From the NCBI RefSeq assembly GCF_000230835.1, contig NZ_CM001240.1:327001-391000 (forward strand): DNA of 64,000 nucleotides, read 5' to 3'. Origin of the DNA: Clostridium sp. DL-VIII (GTDB lineage Bacteria > Bacillota > Clostridia > Clostridiales > Clostridiaceae). Shown one piece after another: positions 16,352 to 24,418 of the stretch (position 1 is its first letter; each line of letters opens with the position of its first letter). The position numbers were made by a program, and so were the translations under genes. A model generated the notes under the pieces. The model saw only the letters and a program-made list of their open reading frames with translations. It was not told the DNA's origin and ran no database searches.

Positions 16352-17125
16352 ATGAGGATAATACTATTCGAGGTATTTGGGATACAAATAAAGAGTTATG
16401 GATTAATGATTGCAATTGGAATAATAATTGCAGCCACTTTATTTATAAATAAGGGAAAAAATAGAGGATTCGATGAAGAACTTTTATTGAATTTAGTTAT
16501 TTTTGCAGTACTTGGCGGTATATTTGGAGGTAAGGCATTATTTATAATAACTGAAATTAAAGATATTATAAAAGATCCAAGCATATTATTGAACTTTGGA
16601 TATGGATTTGTAATTTATGGAGCTATAGGTGGTGGAGCCATAGCTATATATTTATATTGTAAAAGAAAAGGTTGGAATTTCATGGAGATCTTAGACATGA
16701 CGGTTCCAGGGCTCGCAATAGCTCAAGGATTTGGGAGGATTGGATGTTTTTTAGCAGGATGCTGTTATGGTGAAGAAACTACTCTGCCTATAGGTGTTAA
16801 ATTTCCGGAAAATTCCCTAGCACCAGCAGGCGTATATTTACAACCAACACAAATATATTCATCTATTTTTGATTTTTTACTAGGTTTTTTACTTTTATAC
16901 TATAGCAAAAGAGAAAGGCAATCTGGTAAGGTTGTGGGCTTATACTTAATAATATATAGTATAGGGAGATTTTTAGTGGAATTTTTAAGGAATGATCCAA
17001 GGGGTAGTGTTGGAATTTTTTCTACATCACAATTTATTGCAATATTTACTTTGATACTAGGGATTAGTATTTATTATAAACATAAGATTTTTAAAGGAGC
17101 GGAGAAAAGAATTGAAGAAAAATAA
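16352..17125 (+). CDS. lgt: Prolipoprotein diacylglyceryl transferase
   Basis: A 257-residue polytopic membrane enzyme that moves the diacylglyceryl group from phosphatidylglycerol to the lipobox Cys of prelipoproteins, the first step of lipoprotein maturation. It has about seven hydrophobic helices. The family signature appears as GFGRIGCFLAGCCYGEET (the Arg is essential in Lgt), and FLVEFLRNDPRG is the conserved C-terminal Arg/Glu region. GGAGGGGAG precedes the ATG. The next gene, a lipoprotein with a perfect lipobox and hence a substrate of this enzyme, overlaps its 3' end by 14 bp. Confidence 0.95.
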   Translation: MRIILFEVFGIQIKSYGLMIAIGIIIAATLFINKGKNRGFDEELLLNLVIFAVLGGIFGGKALFIITEIKDIIKDPSILLNFGYGFVIYGAIGGGAIAIYLYCKRKGWNFMEILDMTVPGLAIAQGFGRIGCFLAGCCYGEETTLPIGVKFPENSLAPAGVYLQPTQIYSSIFDFLLGFLLLYYSKRERQSGKVVGLYLIIYSIGRFLVEFLRNDPRGSVGIFSTSQFIAIFTLILGISIYYKHKIFKGAEKRIEEK

Positions 17126-17951
17126 GTTTTCAATTATTGCTTTATCTATATTAATAATTACAAGTATGATGCTCTCTGGTTGTGATTTTATTAATAATGT
17201 AGAAGTAAAATTAAACCTAAAAAATCAAAAGTTTGATTATATAAAACAAAATAGAGTTGATAAAATAGTAATACAGAGTGTTAGGGATAGCGGGTTCAGA
17301 TTTATTGTTAATGATAGTAAAGCAATAGATGACATTTATGATATACTATCTGATGGAAGTGAAGTATCAAAAAAGAGTTCACTAGCGCCGGATTATATTT
17401 TTGAAATATATACTGGAGATGAAGTGAAAAAATACCAATATGTAGTTGGGGCAAATGAGAAAGGAACAGGAAACTTTTATGATGAAAATGATGCTTTTTC
17501 AGTTCCGAAAAATTTAGAAAATACGATAATGGAGAATCTTTCATTTATTAGAAAGCCTAGGGACTTTAATTATATATATTATCAATCAATATTAAAGGTT
17601 ATTGAAACTAAAAAGGATGCTCTAGCAGATGGAAGCAAGGTAGGAATCGATATACAGGGAGATACAGACTGTTTGAAGTATGTTTTTTCTACAGACTTAG
17701 AGGAATTTAAGAAAAATTTAAATGCAGAGTTACCTAATAGTGATTTGGTAGATAAAAATCCTGAGGATTTTGATGTAATAGTTAAGGTAAAGAACCGAGG
17801 ATTTAATACTACACTTTTTAAAACATTGATAACAATAGATAATAAGAAAGATAAATCTTCTGAAAATTACTATGTAATAGCAGAATATAATTATAATAAA
17901 GATTGGGACATAAAAGTAAGTGAGCCAGGTAAAGTGCCACAAGACTGGTAA
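17112..17951 (+). CDS. Lipoprotein of unknown function
   Basis: 279 residues with a type II signal peptide: basic start, hydrophobic core and lipobox LSGC with Cys24 as the predicted lipidation site. The mature part, about 255 residues, is Lys/Asp-rich and predicted mixed alpha/beta. I do not recognise a family. Start: a TTG at 17112, with AAAGGAGCGGAG upstream inside the end of lgt. It overlaps lgt by 14 bp and is followed within 16 bp by mrp, so the three genes form one transcription unit. Confidence 0.8.
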   Translation: MKKNKFSIIALSILIITSMMLSGCDFINNVEVKLNLKNQKFDYIKQNRVDKIVIQSVRDSGFRFIVNDSKAIDDIYDILSDGSEVSKKSSLAPDYIFEIYTGDEVKKYQYVVGANEKGTGNFYDENDAFSVPKNLENTIMENLSFIRKPRDFNYIYYQSILKVIETKKDALADGSKVGIDIQGDTDCLKYVFSTDLEEFKKNLNAELPNSDLVDKNPEDFDVIVKVKNRGFNTTLFKTLITIDNKKDKSSENYYVIAEYNYNKDWDIKVSEPGKVPQDW

Positions 17952-17967
17952 GGGAGGATAATATAGT

Positions 17968-18807
17968 ATGAGTTGTGAAAATTGTAAAAGTAAGGATACA
18001 TGTACATCCAAAGGTGAAGGATGTAAGGAAGAAAGCTTAAAACTTATATCTAGATATGGCAAAATTAAAAATGTTATAGGAGTTATAAGTGGAAAAGGTG
18101 GAGTTGGAAAATCAACAGTTACTGGAATGATGGCAACTATGTTAGCTAAGAAAGGCTATAAAGTTGGAGTTCTAGATGCAGATATTACAGGACCATCTAT
18201 GCCAAGGTTTTTTGGAGTAAACAGTAAAAGAGCTACTATAATTCCATTGGAAAATGATATGGTAAGATTTGAACCTGTAACAACAGAGAGCGGAATAAAG
18301 GTGATTTCTATGAATCTTCTGACAGCAGTAGAAGATGAGCCTGTTATTTGGAGAGGACCTGTAATCACAGGGGTATTAAAACAAATGTTTATAGAGACTA
18401 ATTGGGGAGAACTTGATTATTTACTTATAGATATGCCTCCAGGTACTGGAGATATAGCATTGACTGTAATGCAGGAGTTCCCAATTAACGAAGTTGTAAT
18501 AGTGTCTACTCCACAAGATATGGTATCAATGATAGTTAAGAAAGTAGTAATAATGGCTGAAAAAATAGGCGTTAAGATCAAAGGTGTAGTAGAAAATATG
18601 GCATATATAAACTGTCCAGATTGTGAAAAAAAGATAAGAGTATTTAGCAGAAAATCCTCAGAAGAAAATGCTGAATATTTAGGAATACCATTGATTGGAG
18701 AATTACCTATTAATATTGAATTTACAGAAGCATTGGAAGAAGGAAAAGCAGAAGAATATGTTAGAGAAAATCCTTTATATTCATTAATATTTGAAGGATT
18801 ATATTAA
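17968..18807 (+). CDS. Mrp/NBP35-family iron-sulfur carrier ATPase
   Basis: A 279-residue cytosolic P-loop ATPase (ApbC/Mrp) that assembles and hands over [4Fe-4S] clusters. The deviant Walker A GKGGVGKST is near residue 40, with DMPPGTGDIALT as the switch region. Candidate cluster-binding cysteines are in the Cys-rich N-terminal tail (SCENCKSKDTC) and in the CPDC motif near residue 213. AGGGAGGA precedes the ATG. It ends the lgt-lipoprotein-mrp unit and lies just before a ferredoxin gene, in keeping with Fe-S metabolism. Confidence 0.92.
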   Translation: MSCENCKSKDTCTSKGEGCKEESLKLISRYGKIKNVIGVISGKGGVGKSTVTGMMATMLAKKGYKVGVLDADITGPSMPRFFGVNSKRATIIPLENDMVRFEPVTTESGIKVISMNLLTAVEDEPVIWRGPVITGVLKQMFIETNWGELDYLLIDMPPGTGDIALTVMQEFPINEVVIVSTPQDMVSMIVKKVVIMAEKIGVKIKGVVENMAYINCPDCEKKIRVFSRKSSEENAEYLGIPLIGELPINIEFTEALEEGKAEEYVRENPLYSLIFEGLY

Positions 18808-18860
18808 AAATAATTATATTATGGTTTTATAAATTTATTTTAGATTTTAAATTATACATA

Positions 18861-18900
18861 TACATAACTTAATATTCCTTGGGAAATAATAAGTTATGTA
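18861..18900 (+). promoter_or_regulatory. Long imperfect hairpin in the leader of the ferredoxin gene
   Basis: Left arm TACATAACTTAATATT and right arm AATAATAAGTTATGTA pair over 16 positions with one mismatch, loop CCTTGGGA. No T-run follows. It ends about 28 bp before the ferredoxin ATG, so it is either an mRNA 5' hairpin, a processing site after mrp or an operator. Confidence 0.5.
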
Positions 18901-18928
18901 ATTCTAGATTGAGGAGATGAAATAAATT

Positions 18929-19117
18929 ATGAAACCAAATGTAGATAAAGATACATGCATAGCATGTGGATTATGTCCATCTATATGTCCGGAATGTTTT
19001 CAAATGGAGGATGATGGAAAAGCTGGAGCTGTAGTTGATGAAGTTCCAGATGGTTGTGTTGATGAAGCAAAAGAAGCTGAAGAAAGCTGTCCAGTTAACG
19101 CAATTACGGTAGAATAA
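18929..19117 (+). CDS. Single-cluster [4Fe-4S] ferredoxin
   Basis: A 62-residue acidic electron carrier. Cysteines 10, 13, 16 (CIACGLC) and 54 (SCP) can bind one [4Fe-4S] cluster, while Cys20 and Cys43 are placed to form the disulfide found in Desulfovibrio- and Thermotoga-type ferredoxins. It is therefore not the usual two-cluster clostridial ferredoxin. An extra Cys23 is present. GAGGAG precedes the ATG. It is a small unit ending in a bidirectional terminator. Electron partners cannot be read from the neighbourhood. Confidence 0.93.
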   Translation: MKPNVDKDTCIACGLCPSICPECFQMEDDGKAGAVVDEVPDGCVDEAKEAEESCPVNAITVE

Positions 19118-19192
19118 TAAAAGTTTAATTACAAGTACAAATTGGACATTTAAAAGAAAATTATATATTAAAAAGTAGTATCATTTAATCTA

Positions 19193-19229
19193 AAATAGGC
19201 TTGATATAGTGAAAGTATCAAGCCTATTT
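19193..19229. terminator. Bidirectional terminator between ferredoxin and thiT
   Basis: A perfect 14-bp stem AAATAGGCTTGATA (19193-19206) with its complement (19216-19229), loop of 9, flanked by A- and T-rich tails on both sides. Confidence 0.9.
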
Positions 19230-19267
19230 CTATATAAAATTATAATTGGTTTTTATAAGATCAATAT

Positions 19268-19945
19268 CTAACTGTGTAATGCCTTTATTGAGGATGCGTG
19301 GATTATTCTTTCAAAAGGAAGAACTGTTAAAATAACTAAACATATAATTCCTTCTATTCCTACCATAGGTCCATTAACAATTAGTGAATAAACAATTGGA
19401 GACACTCCTTCTGGTGCAAATGATCCAAAGAAAGCAACGCCAGAAATAAAGTGGCATATAAACCTTACAAATACAGCTACACTTGTCCCGATTAGCCTCT
19501 TATCTTTAAAGAAACCAGCAAGGCCTAGGGCCGCGAATGGTAGTGGGTAATCAAATAATACTTGAACTGGATGTAAAATATATGGGTCTAAGAATAATGT
19601 AATTACTCCATAAAGGAAGCCGGTTAAGCATCCAACCTGTGGACCATACATAAAGGCTATAAAGAGCACAGGAACCATACTGCCTAAAGTGATACTTCCA
19701 CCTTGAGGAAAGTGATATAACCTCAGTATTTTTAATATAGTAGCCAATGCTAAAGCTATTCCAATTCTGGCAATTAACTGAGGCGTAAATTTTATTCCTT
19801 TAGCTTTTACTAAAACTATAAGCAATAATATACAACCGATTAAAGTAATAATAGACATAGGGCTTGCTAATATATCTGTAATATGTTGTGGTAATTCTAA
19901 GAAATAACTAGAAAATTGTTCAGCCCAATCATTAAAAAGTGACAT
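19268..19945 (-). CDS. thiT: Thiamine ECF transporter substrate-binding subunit
   Basis: A 225-residue membrane protein with six hydrophobic segments, the S component of an energy-coupling-factor transporter that binds thiamine and works with shared EcfA/EcfA'/EcfT subunits encoded elsewhere. Family marks are LRLYHFPQGGSITLGSMVPVL and GPQVGCLTGFLYG; the Gly-Ser-rich loop is conserved in ThiT. AAGGAGG precedes the ATG on the minus strand. The TPP riboswitch immediately upstream strongly supports thiamine as substrate. Confidence 0.95.
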   Translation of the reverse strand: MSLFNDWAEQFSSYFLELPQHITDILASPMSIITLIGCILLLIVLVKAKGIKFTPQLIARIGIALALATILKILRLYHFPQGGSITLGSMVPVLFIAFMYGPQVGCLTGFLYGVITLFLDPYILHPVQVLFDYPLPFAALGLAGFFKDKRLIGTSVAVFVRFICHFISGVAFFGSFAPEGVSPIVYSLIVNGPMVGIEGIICLVILTVLPFERIIHASSIKALHS

Positions 19946-20014
19946 AAAAAAAACCTCCTTAATTGTGCTTGGAGATTCTCAACCTAATAATATAGAATAA
20001 AAAATTTTATAAGG

Positions 20015-20097
20015 TTGCATTCCCTACGCTAGAATTAACTAGATCAGGTTTTAAGGGTTTATGAATATCAAATCTCAGCCAATGGCTCCCCTAGCAC
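20015..20097 (-). promoter_or_regulatory. TPP (THI-box) riboswitch controlling thiT
   Basis: Read on the minus strand the conserved parts follow in order: GGGGAGCC near the 5' end, GGCTGAGA, ACCCTT, AACCTGATCTAGTTAAT and CTAGCGTAGGGAA. This is a complete thiamine-pyrophosphate aptamer. It lies about 70 nt before the thiT start codon. No classic terminator with a T-run is evident between aptamer and gene, so control may act on translation through the AAGGAGG site. Confidence 0.95.
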
Positions 20098-20105
20098 ATT
20101 ACTAT

Positions 20106-20134
20106 ATTTTATACCTATAGTTAAAAATAGTCAA
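20106..20134 (-). promoter_or_regulatory. Promoter of the TPP riboswitch-thiT unit
   Basis: On the minus strand TTGACT (20134-20129), a 17-bp spacer and TAAAAT (20111-20106) stand just before the aptamer. Confidence 0.55.
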
Positions 20135-20327
20135 TTAGATTATAGCTGTTGAACTTGTCATTTTTCCGGTGAGTATTGCTATAGTTAAGATTGGTGTTAT
20201 TTAAGTTTACACCATGATGAACGATGCTATTAGAAGGTATATTACATGATGCAGTTGTAATAATATCACCATTACTATTAACAATGATTGAATCTTTGTA
20301 AGTGGAATCTAACACAAAATCTTTCAT
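20121..20327 (-). CDS. Small ORF, doubtful, unknown function
   Basis: 68 codons (start MKDFVLDSTYKDSIIV), Asn/Ser-rich and soluble, with one Cys. An AAAGGA site stands 11 bases before the ATG. Against it: the 3' end overlaps the -35 element of the thiT riboswitch promoter, and no family is recognised. The beginning, VNSNGDIITTASC, reads like a beta-hairpin. A small clostridial protein is possible, but it may be a chance frame. Confidence 0.35.
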   Translation of the reverse strand: MKDFVLDSTYKDSIIVNSNGDIITTASCNIPSNSIVHHGVNLNNTNLNYSNTHRKNDKFNSYNLIDYF

Positions 20328-20559
20328 ATTTAAATAAATCCTTTCATGAATTTTCTTTGATAATATTATTTACAATTGAAGAAATATGTATTCATCTATA
20401 AAGATTTTAAATAATATAAGTTATGTAAAAGACAAGCCTAGGGATGATTTTAAAAAGTCAACTTAATAAAAACATCAAAAACAAGTTAAATTTAAAGATA
20501 ATTGGGTGTAAATCATGATAATTAAAATGTAGATGCTTAAAAATAAAAAAATAGAACTA
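20328..20559. other. AT-rich spacer between the doubtful small ORF and the nrdD promoter
   Basis: No ORF or strong hairpin is seen. It separates divergent transcription units and would contain the promoter of the minus-strand ORF at 20121-20327 if that is real. Confidence 0.3.
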
Positions 20560-20588
20560 TTGCTAATGAATACCTAATACAGTATAAT
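20560..20588 (+). promoter_or_regulatory. Sigma-A promoter of nrdD
   Basis: TTGCTA (20560-20565), 17-bp spacer, TATAAT (20583-20588), about 47 bp before the nrdD ATG. Confidence 0.7.
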
Positions 20589-20618
20589 ATACGATAGTAA
20601 TAATACTATATATTGTGC
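20570..20618 (+). promoter_or_regulatory. Candidate tandem NrdR boxes at the nrdD promoter
   Basis: The downstream site ATACTATATATTGTGC (20603-20618) matches about 13 of 16 positions of the NrdR-box consensus ACACTATATATAGTGT. A weaker palindromic site ATACCTAATACAGTAT (20570-20585, about 10 of 16) overlaps the -10 element. The centres are 33 bp apart, close to the three-turn spacing typical of paired NrdR boxes. NrdR is the ATP/dATP-sensing repressor of ribonucleotide reductase genes. Confidence 0.45.
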
Positions 20619-20634
20619 CACGGAGGGAATAATA

Positions 20635-22743
20635 ATGCTATATGTTGTGAAAAGGGATGGGAGAGAAGTTGAGTTTAACTCTGACAAGATAGGTCAGGCG
20701 ATTAAGGGAGCAGCTAGTGAAATCGGTTTAAATTTGAAAGAAAGTGAAGTATTAGATACGGTACATAAAGCAATCACGTATATTGAAGCAGAATATACAG
20801 GATCAATAACCGTAGAACAAATACAGAATTCTGTAGAGAGAGCATTGAAAGATGGAGAGCATAAAGATATATCAATTGCTTATTCAACATACAGAAGTGA
20901 GAGAACAAAGGTTAGAGAAATAAAATCAGATTTAATGAAAGCTATAAGGCAGATTGGAATTGAGACTGATAGAGATAATGCAAATGTAGGAAATAATTTT
21001 AGTTCTAAGCTTCTTAGAATAGCTTCTGAATCGAATAAGTGGAATACTTTAGCCATAATGCCTAAGAATTTAGCCAGAGCTCACGAAGTAGGCGATTTAT
21101 ACTATCATGATTTAGACAGCTATAACTTGACAGTAAACTGCTTACACATACCAACAAGAGAGATACTTGAAAATGGATTTAATACTGGGTATGGAACAAT
21201 TAATGCTCCTAGAAGAATAGAGACGGCTGCTGAATTATCTTGTATATTGTTACAGTCAACTCAAAATGATATGTTTGGAGGGCAATCTCATCCAGATTTT
21301 GATAATGATATGGCTATATTTGTCGAGCCTACCAGAGATGAAATTAGAGAAGAACTAATAGAATTGGGAATATCAGAAGAAAAGATAGAAGATTTAATTG
21401 AAGAAAAAGTAAAAAAGAAAATACATCAAGCTATGCAGGGAGTTGTATATAATCTTAACACAATGCATTCAAGAGCTGGATCTCAAGTTCCATTTAGTTC
21501 AATAAACATTGGTCTACCTACAAGTAGAGATGCCGCATTAGTATGTGAAATTTTTCTTTTAGAATATGAAAAGGGGTTAGGTAAAGGAGAGCAGCCTATT
21601 TTCCCTAACATAATTTTTAGAGTAAAATCAGGTGTTAATAGAGAAGAAAATGATCCATATTTTTATTTATTTAAGTTAGCCTGTCGAGTGGCTGCAAAGA
21701 GAATGAATCCGACGTTTATGAATATTGATGCAGATTTCAATAAAGAATATTATGATCAAGGCTATGTTCCTGCGACTATGGGATGTAGAACTTACCTTAT
21801 GAAAAATATAAATGGTGAGCCAGGATGTAAAGGAAGAGGAAACATAGCACCAACAACTCTTAACCTTCCAAGAATAGGTTTGCAGGCTAAAGGGGATATA
21901 GATAAGTTTTTTGAGATATTAGATTCAAGACTTGAATTAGCAAAAGAATCTTTAATGCATAGATATAACATATTAAAAAAACTAAGAGTTAAAGATTTAC
22001 CTTTTGTTGCAGGTCAAGGGCTTATGAGGGGAGCAGAAGGCTTAACTTCTGATGATTCTATTGAACCAATTTTGAAGCAAGGAACTTGGGGAATTGGATT
22101 CATAGGACTTGCAGAAACTTTAGTAGCTATAAGAGGGAAACATCACGGTGAAGATGCTGAAACAAGAGAACTGGGGATGAAAATCATTGAACATATAAGA
22201 AAATATTGTGATAAACTTACAGAAGAATATAAATTAAATTGGAGCTGCTATGCTACTCCAGCAGAAGGACTTTCAGGTAAATTTATAAAACAAGATCAAA
22301 AAGTATTTGGAATAATAAAAGGTGTAACAGATAAGGAATATTATACAAATAGTTACCATGTACCAGTAGGTTATCCGATATCTATTAAAGATAAAATTGA
22401 TATTGAAGCACCATATCATAAACTTTGTAATGGTGGGCATATAAGTTATATTGAGGTGGATGATTCGCCAGATGCACAAACAATAATGGATATACTAAAC
22501 TATGCATACAAGAACACTAATATTAGTTATATGGGAATTAATTTTCACATAAGATACTGTAGGGAATGTGGTACTTATTTACATGAGAATCAAAGTAAGT
22601 GTCCAAAGTGTGGAAGTACAAATATACAAGGAATATCTAGAGTTACAGGATATTTGAGCTTAGATGAAAGATTTGGAGCTGGAAAGTATCATGAAAGAGA
22701 AGATAGGATATCACATACAGAGAACCATGGTCATCATTATTAA
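20635..22743 (+). CDS. nrdD: Anaerobic ribonucleoside-triphosphate reductase (class III)
   Basis: A 702-residue glycyl-radical enzyme that reduces ribonucleoside triphosphates to deoxynucleotides without oxygen. An N-terminal ATP-cone (about 1-95, from VVKRDGREVEFNSDKI) provides allosteric control, followed by the ten-stranded barrel. The C-terminal zinc site is CRECGTYLHENQSKCPKCG, and the radical glycine lies in RVTGYL near residue 672. GGAGGG precedes the ATG. Its activase nrdG is not the next gene but lies about 3.9 kb downstream, beyond the homocitrate-synthase-like gene and the aconitase. A terminator follows at 22829. Confidence 0.96.
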   Translation: MLYVVKRDGREVEFNSDKIGQAIKGAASEIGLNLKESEVLDTVHKAITYIEAEYTGSITVEQIQNSVERALKDGEHKDISIAYSTYRSERTKVREIKSDLMKAIRQIGIETDRDNANVGNNFSSKLLRIASESNKWNTLAIMPKNLARAHEVGDLYYHDLDSYNLTVNCLHIPTREILENGFNTGYGTINAPRRIETAAELSCILLQSTQNDMFGGQSHPDFDNDMAIFVEPTRDEIREELIELGISEEKIEDLIEEKVKKKIHQAMQGVVYNLNTMHSRAGSQVPFSSINIGLPTSRDAALVCEIFLLEYEKGLGKGEQPIFPNIIFRVKSGVNREENDPYFYLFKLACRVAAKRMNPTFMNIDADFNKEYYDQGYVPATMGCRTYLMKNINGEPGCKGRGNIAPTTLNLPRIGLQAKGDIDKFFEILDSRLELAKESLMHRYNILKKLRVKDLPFVAGQGLMRGAEGLTSDDSIEPILKQGTWGIGFIGLAETLVAIRGKHHGEDAETRELGMKIIEHIRKYCDKLTEEYKLNWSCYATPAEGLSGKFIKQDQKVFGIIKGVTDKEYYTNSYHVPVGYPISIKDKIDIEAPYHKLCNGGHISYIEVDDSPDAQTIMDILNYAYKNTNISYMGINFHIRYCRECGTYLHENQSKCPKCGSTNIQGISRVTGYLSLDERFGAGKYHEREDRISHTENHGHHY

Positions 22744-22828
22744 AAAATTATTAGTGATTGTAAGTACTTTAAATAGTAAAATTTGATTATTCTTATTTTC
22801 AAAGTTAGTTTGGGGTAATTAATTTAAG

Positions 22829-22891
22829 AAACTATGTTAGGATAAAAATAAATTAACGGTTGTTAAAATTTTATCTTAGCATAGTTTTTTT
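22829..22891 (+). terminator. Terminator of nrdD
   Basis: AAACTATGTTAGGATAAAA and TTTTATCTTAGCATAGTTT pair with two G-U type steps around a loop of about 25 nt, followed by a T-run. Confidence 0.75.
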
Positions 22892-23142
22892 ATATTTATA
22901 CACTAAAATTTAATATATCTGGCTATATATTAAATTTTTCTACATAATTATGTAATTGTTTAGTATAAATACAAATCAAATTGCATGAATTTGTTAGAAA
23001 AATAAAAGATTGAATTTCTTAAACTATGCAATATTGAAAAAAAAACTTGCAATAACAAGGGAAATTTCTTCCTAATTTAAATAGATTTTAAAATATCATG
23101 AAGGAGCAATCGTGATTTGTTGCAAAAGGAAGAAAATAATTC
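22892..23142. other. Gene-free AT-rich stretch before the citrate/homocitrate synthase operon
   Basis: No ORF that I can support. A GTG frame of 20 codons at 23112-23174, with AAGGAGC upstream, overlaps the probable promoter and is not called. Confidence 0.3.
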
Positions 23143-23172
23143 TTGTATACTTTTACCTATATATGATATTAT
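23143..23172 (+). promoter_or_regulatory. Candidate promoter of the homocitrate synthase-like/aconitase operon
   Basis: TTGTAT (23143-23148), 18-bp spacer, TATTAT (23167-23172), about 60 bp before the ATG at 23231. Confidence 0.4.
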
Positions 23173-23230
23173 AAATATACATAAAATTTGATTTAAGCTA
23201 TAAGTAATAATATAAAGTGGGGGGATTGCA

Positions 23231-24400
23231 ATGGCAATTAGTAATTTAAAAAATAACAAAAAAGTTACTATAGTAGATACCACTCTTAGAGATGGGGAAC
23301 AAACAGCAGGAGTAGTTTTTGCTAATGAAGAAAAAATAGTAATAGCAGAAATGTTAAGTGACTTAGGTGTTGATCAACTAGAAGTAGGAATTCCTACAAT
23401 GGGTGGGGACGAAAAGAAGGCTATAAAAGAAATTGTAAAAAGAAATTTGAAACCTAGTATTATGGCATGGAATAGAGCTGTAGTCAGCGATATAGAACAA
23501 TCAATAGATTGTGGAGTTGATGCAGTTGCCATATCAATATCAGTATCAGATATACACATTCAGCATAAACTTAAAACATCTAGAGAATGGGTATTAGAAA
23601 GCATGGTTAAATCTGTAGAATTTGCAAAGAAAAATGGTCTTTATGTATCTGTTAACGGGGAAGATGCATCTAGAGCAGATAAGGACTTTTTAGTTGAATA
23701 TATTAATGCAGCTAAACAAGCAGGTGCAGATAGATTTAGATATTGTGATACTGTAGGAATTATGGAGCCATTTAAAATTAGAGATGATATTAAATATATA
23801 TATGATAAAACAGGCTTTGATATAGAAATGCATACACATGATGATTTTGGAATGGCAACAGCTAATGCTGTAGCAGGTATTAAAGGTGGAGCAACCCATG
23901 TTGGAGTAACTGTAAATGGCCTTGGGGAAAGAGCGGGTAATGCAGCATTAGAAGAAGTTATAATGGCATTAATGCTTGTATATGGATATAATGGTGAAGC
24001 AATAAATACCCAAATGTTTAGAGAAGTATCACAATATGTATCAAGAGCATCAGGAAGAGAACTTCCAATCTGGAAAGCTATTGTTGGAACAAATATGTTT
24101 GCACATGAATCAGGAATTCATGCAGATGGAGCAATAAAAGATCCTAAGAATTATGAAGCATTTGATCCAGATATAGTTGGTCTTGAAAGGCAGATTGTTA
24201 TAGGAAAGCATTCAGGACGAGCTTCAATAATAAATAAATTTAGAGAATATAATAGAGAACTTACAGATGATGAAGCAAAAGGAATACTTGAACTTGTAAG
24301 AGCTACAGCAGTTAGATTAAAGAGAACTTTATTCGATAAAGAAGTAGTTCAATTATATAAAGAGTATCATAGACGATTAGAAGAAAAAAATAAGCAATAG
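23231..24400 (+). CDS. Homocitrate synthase-like acyl-transferase (NifV or Re-citrate synthase family)
   Basis: A 389-residue DRE-TIM aldolase that condenses acetyl-CoA with a 2-oxo acid. The metal and catalytic residues are visible in TTLRDGEQTAG, in the HTHDDFGMATANA metal site, and in GLGERAGNAALEEV; NMFAHESGIHADG marks the C-terminal subdomain. The length fits NifV homocitrate synthase, and no LeuA regulatory domain is present. It is followed 18 bp later by an aconitase gene, which makes citrate (Re-face citrate synthase, as known from Clostridium kluyveri) as likely a product as homocitrate. GGGGGG precedes the ATG. No nif or isocitrate dehydrogenase genes are in the window. Confidence 0.85.
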   Translation: MAISNLKNNKKVTIVDTTLRDGEQTAGVVFANEEKIVIAEMLSDLGVDQLEVGIPTMGGDEKKAIKEIVKRNLKPSIMAWNRAVVSDIEQSIDCGVDAVAISISVSDIHIQHKLKTSREWVLESMVKSVEFAKKNGLYVSVNGEDASRADKDFLVEYINAAKQAGADRFRYCDTVGIMEPFKIRDDIKYIYDKTGFDIEMHTHDDFGMATANAVAGIKGGATHVGVTVNGLGERAGNAALEEVIMALMLVYGYNGEAINTQMFREVSQYVSRASGRELPIWKAIVGTNMFAHESGIHADGAIKDPKNYEAFDPDIVGLERQIVIGKHSGRASIINKFREYNRELTDDEAKGILELVRATAVRLKRTLFDKEVVQLYKEYHRRLEEKNKQ

Positions 24401-24418
24401 AAACAGGGGGAAGAAAAA

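Noticed and set aside
23112-23174. 20-codon GTG frame with AAGGAGC upstream, before the homocitrate-synthase-like gene
   Set aside because: It overlaps the most likely promoter hexamers of that operon and has no leader-peptide signature such as repeated regulatory codons.
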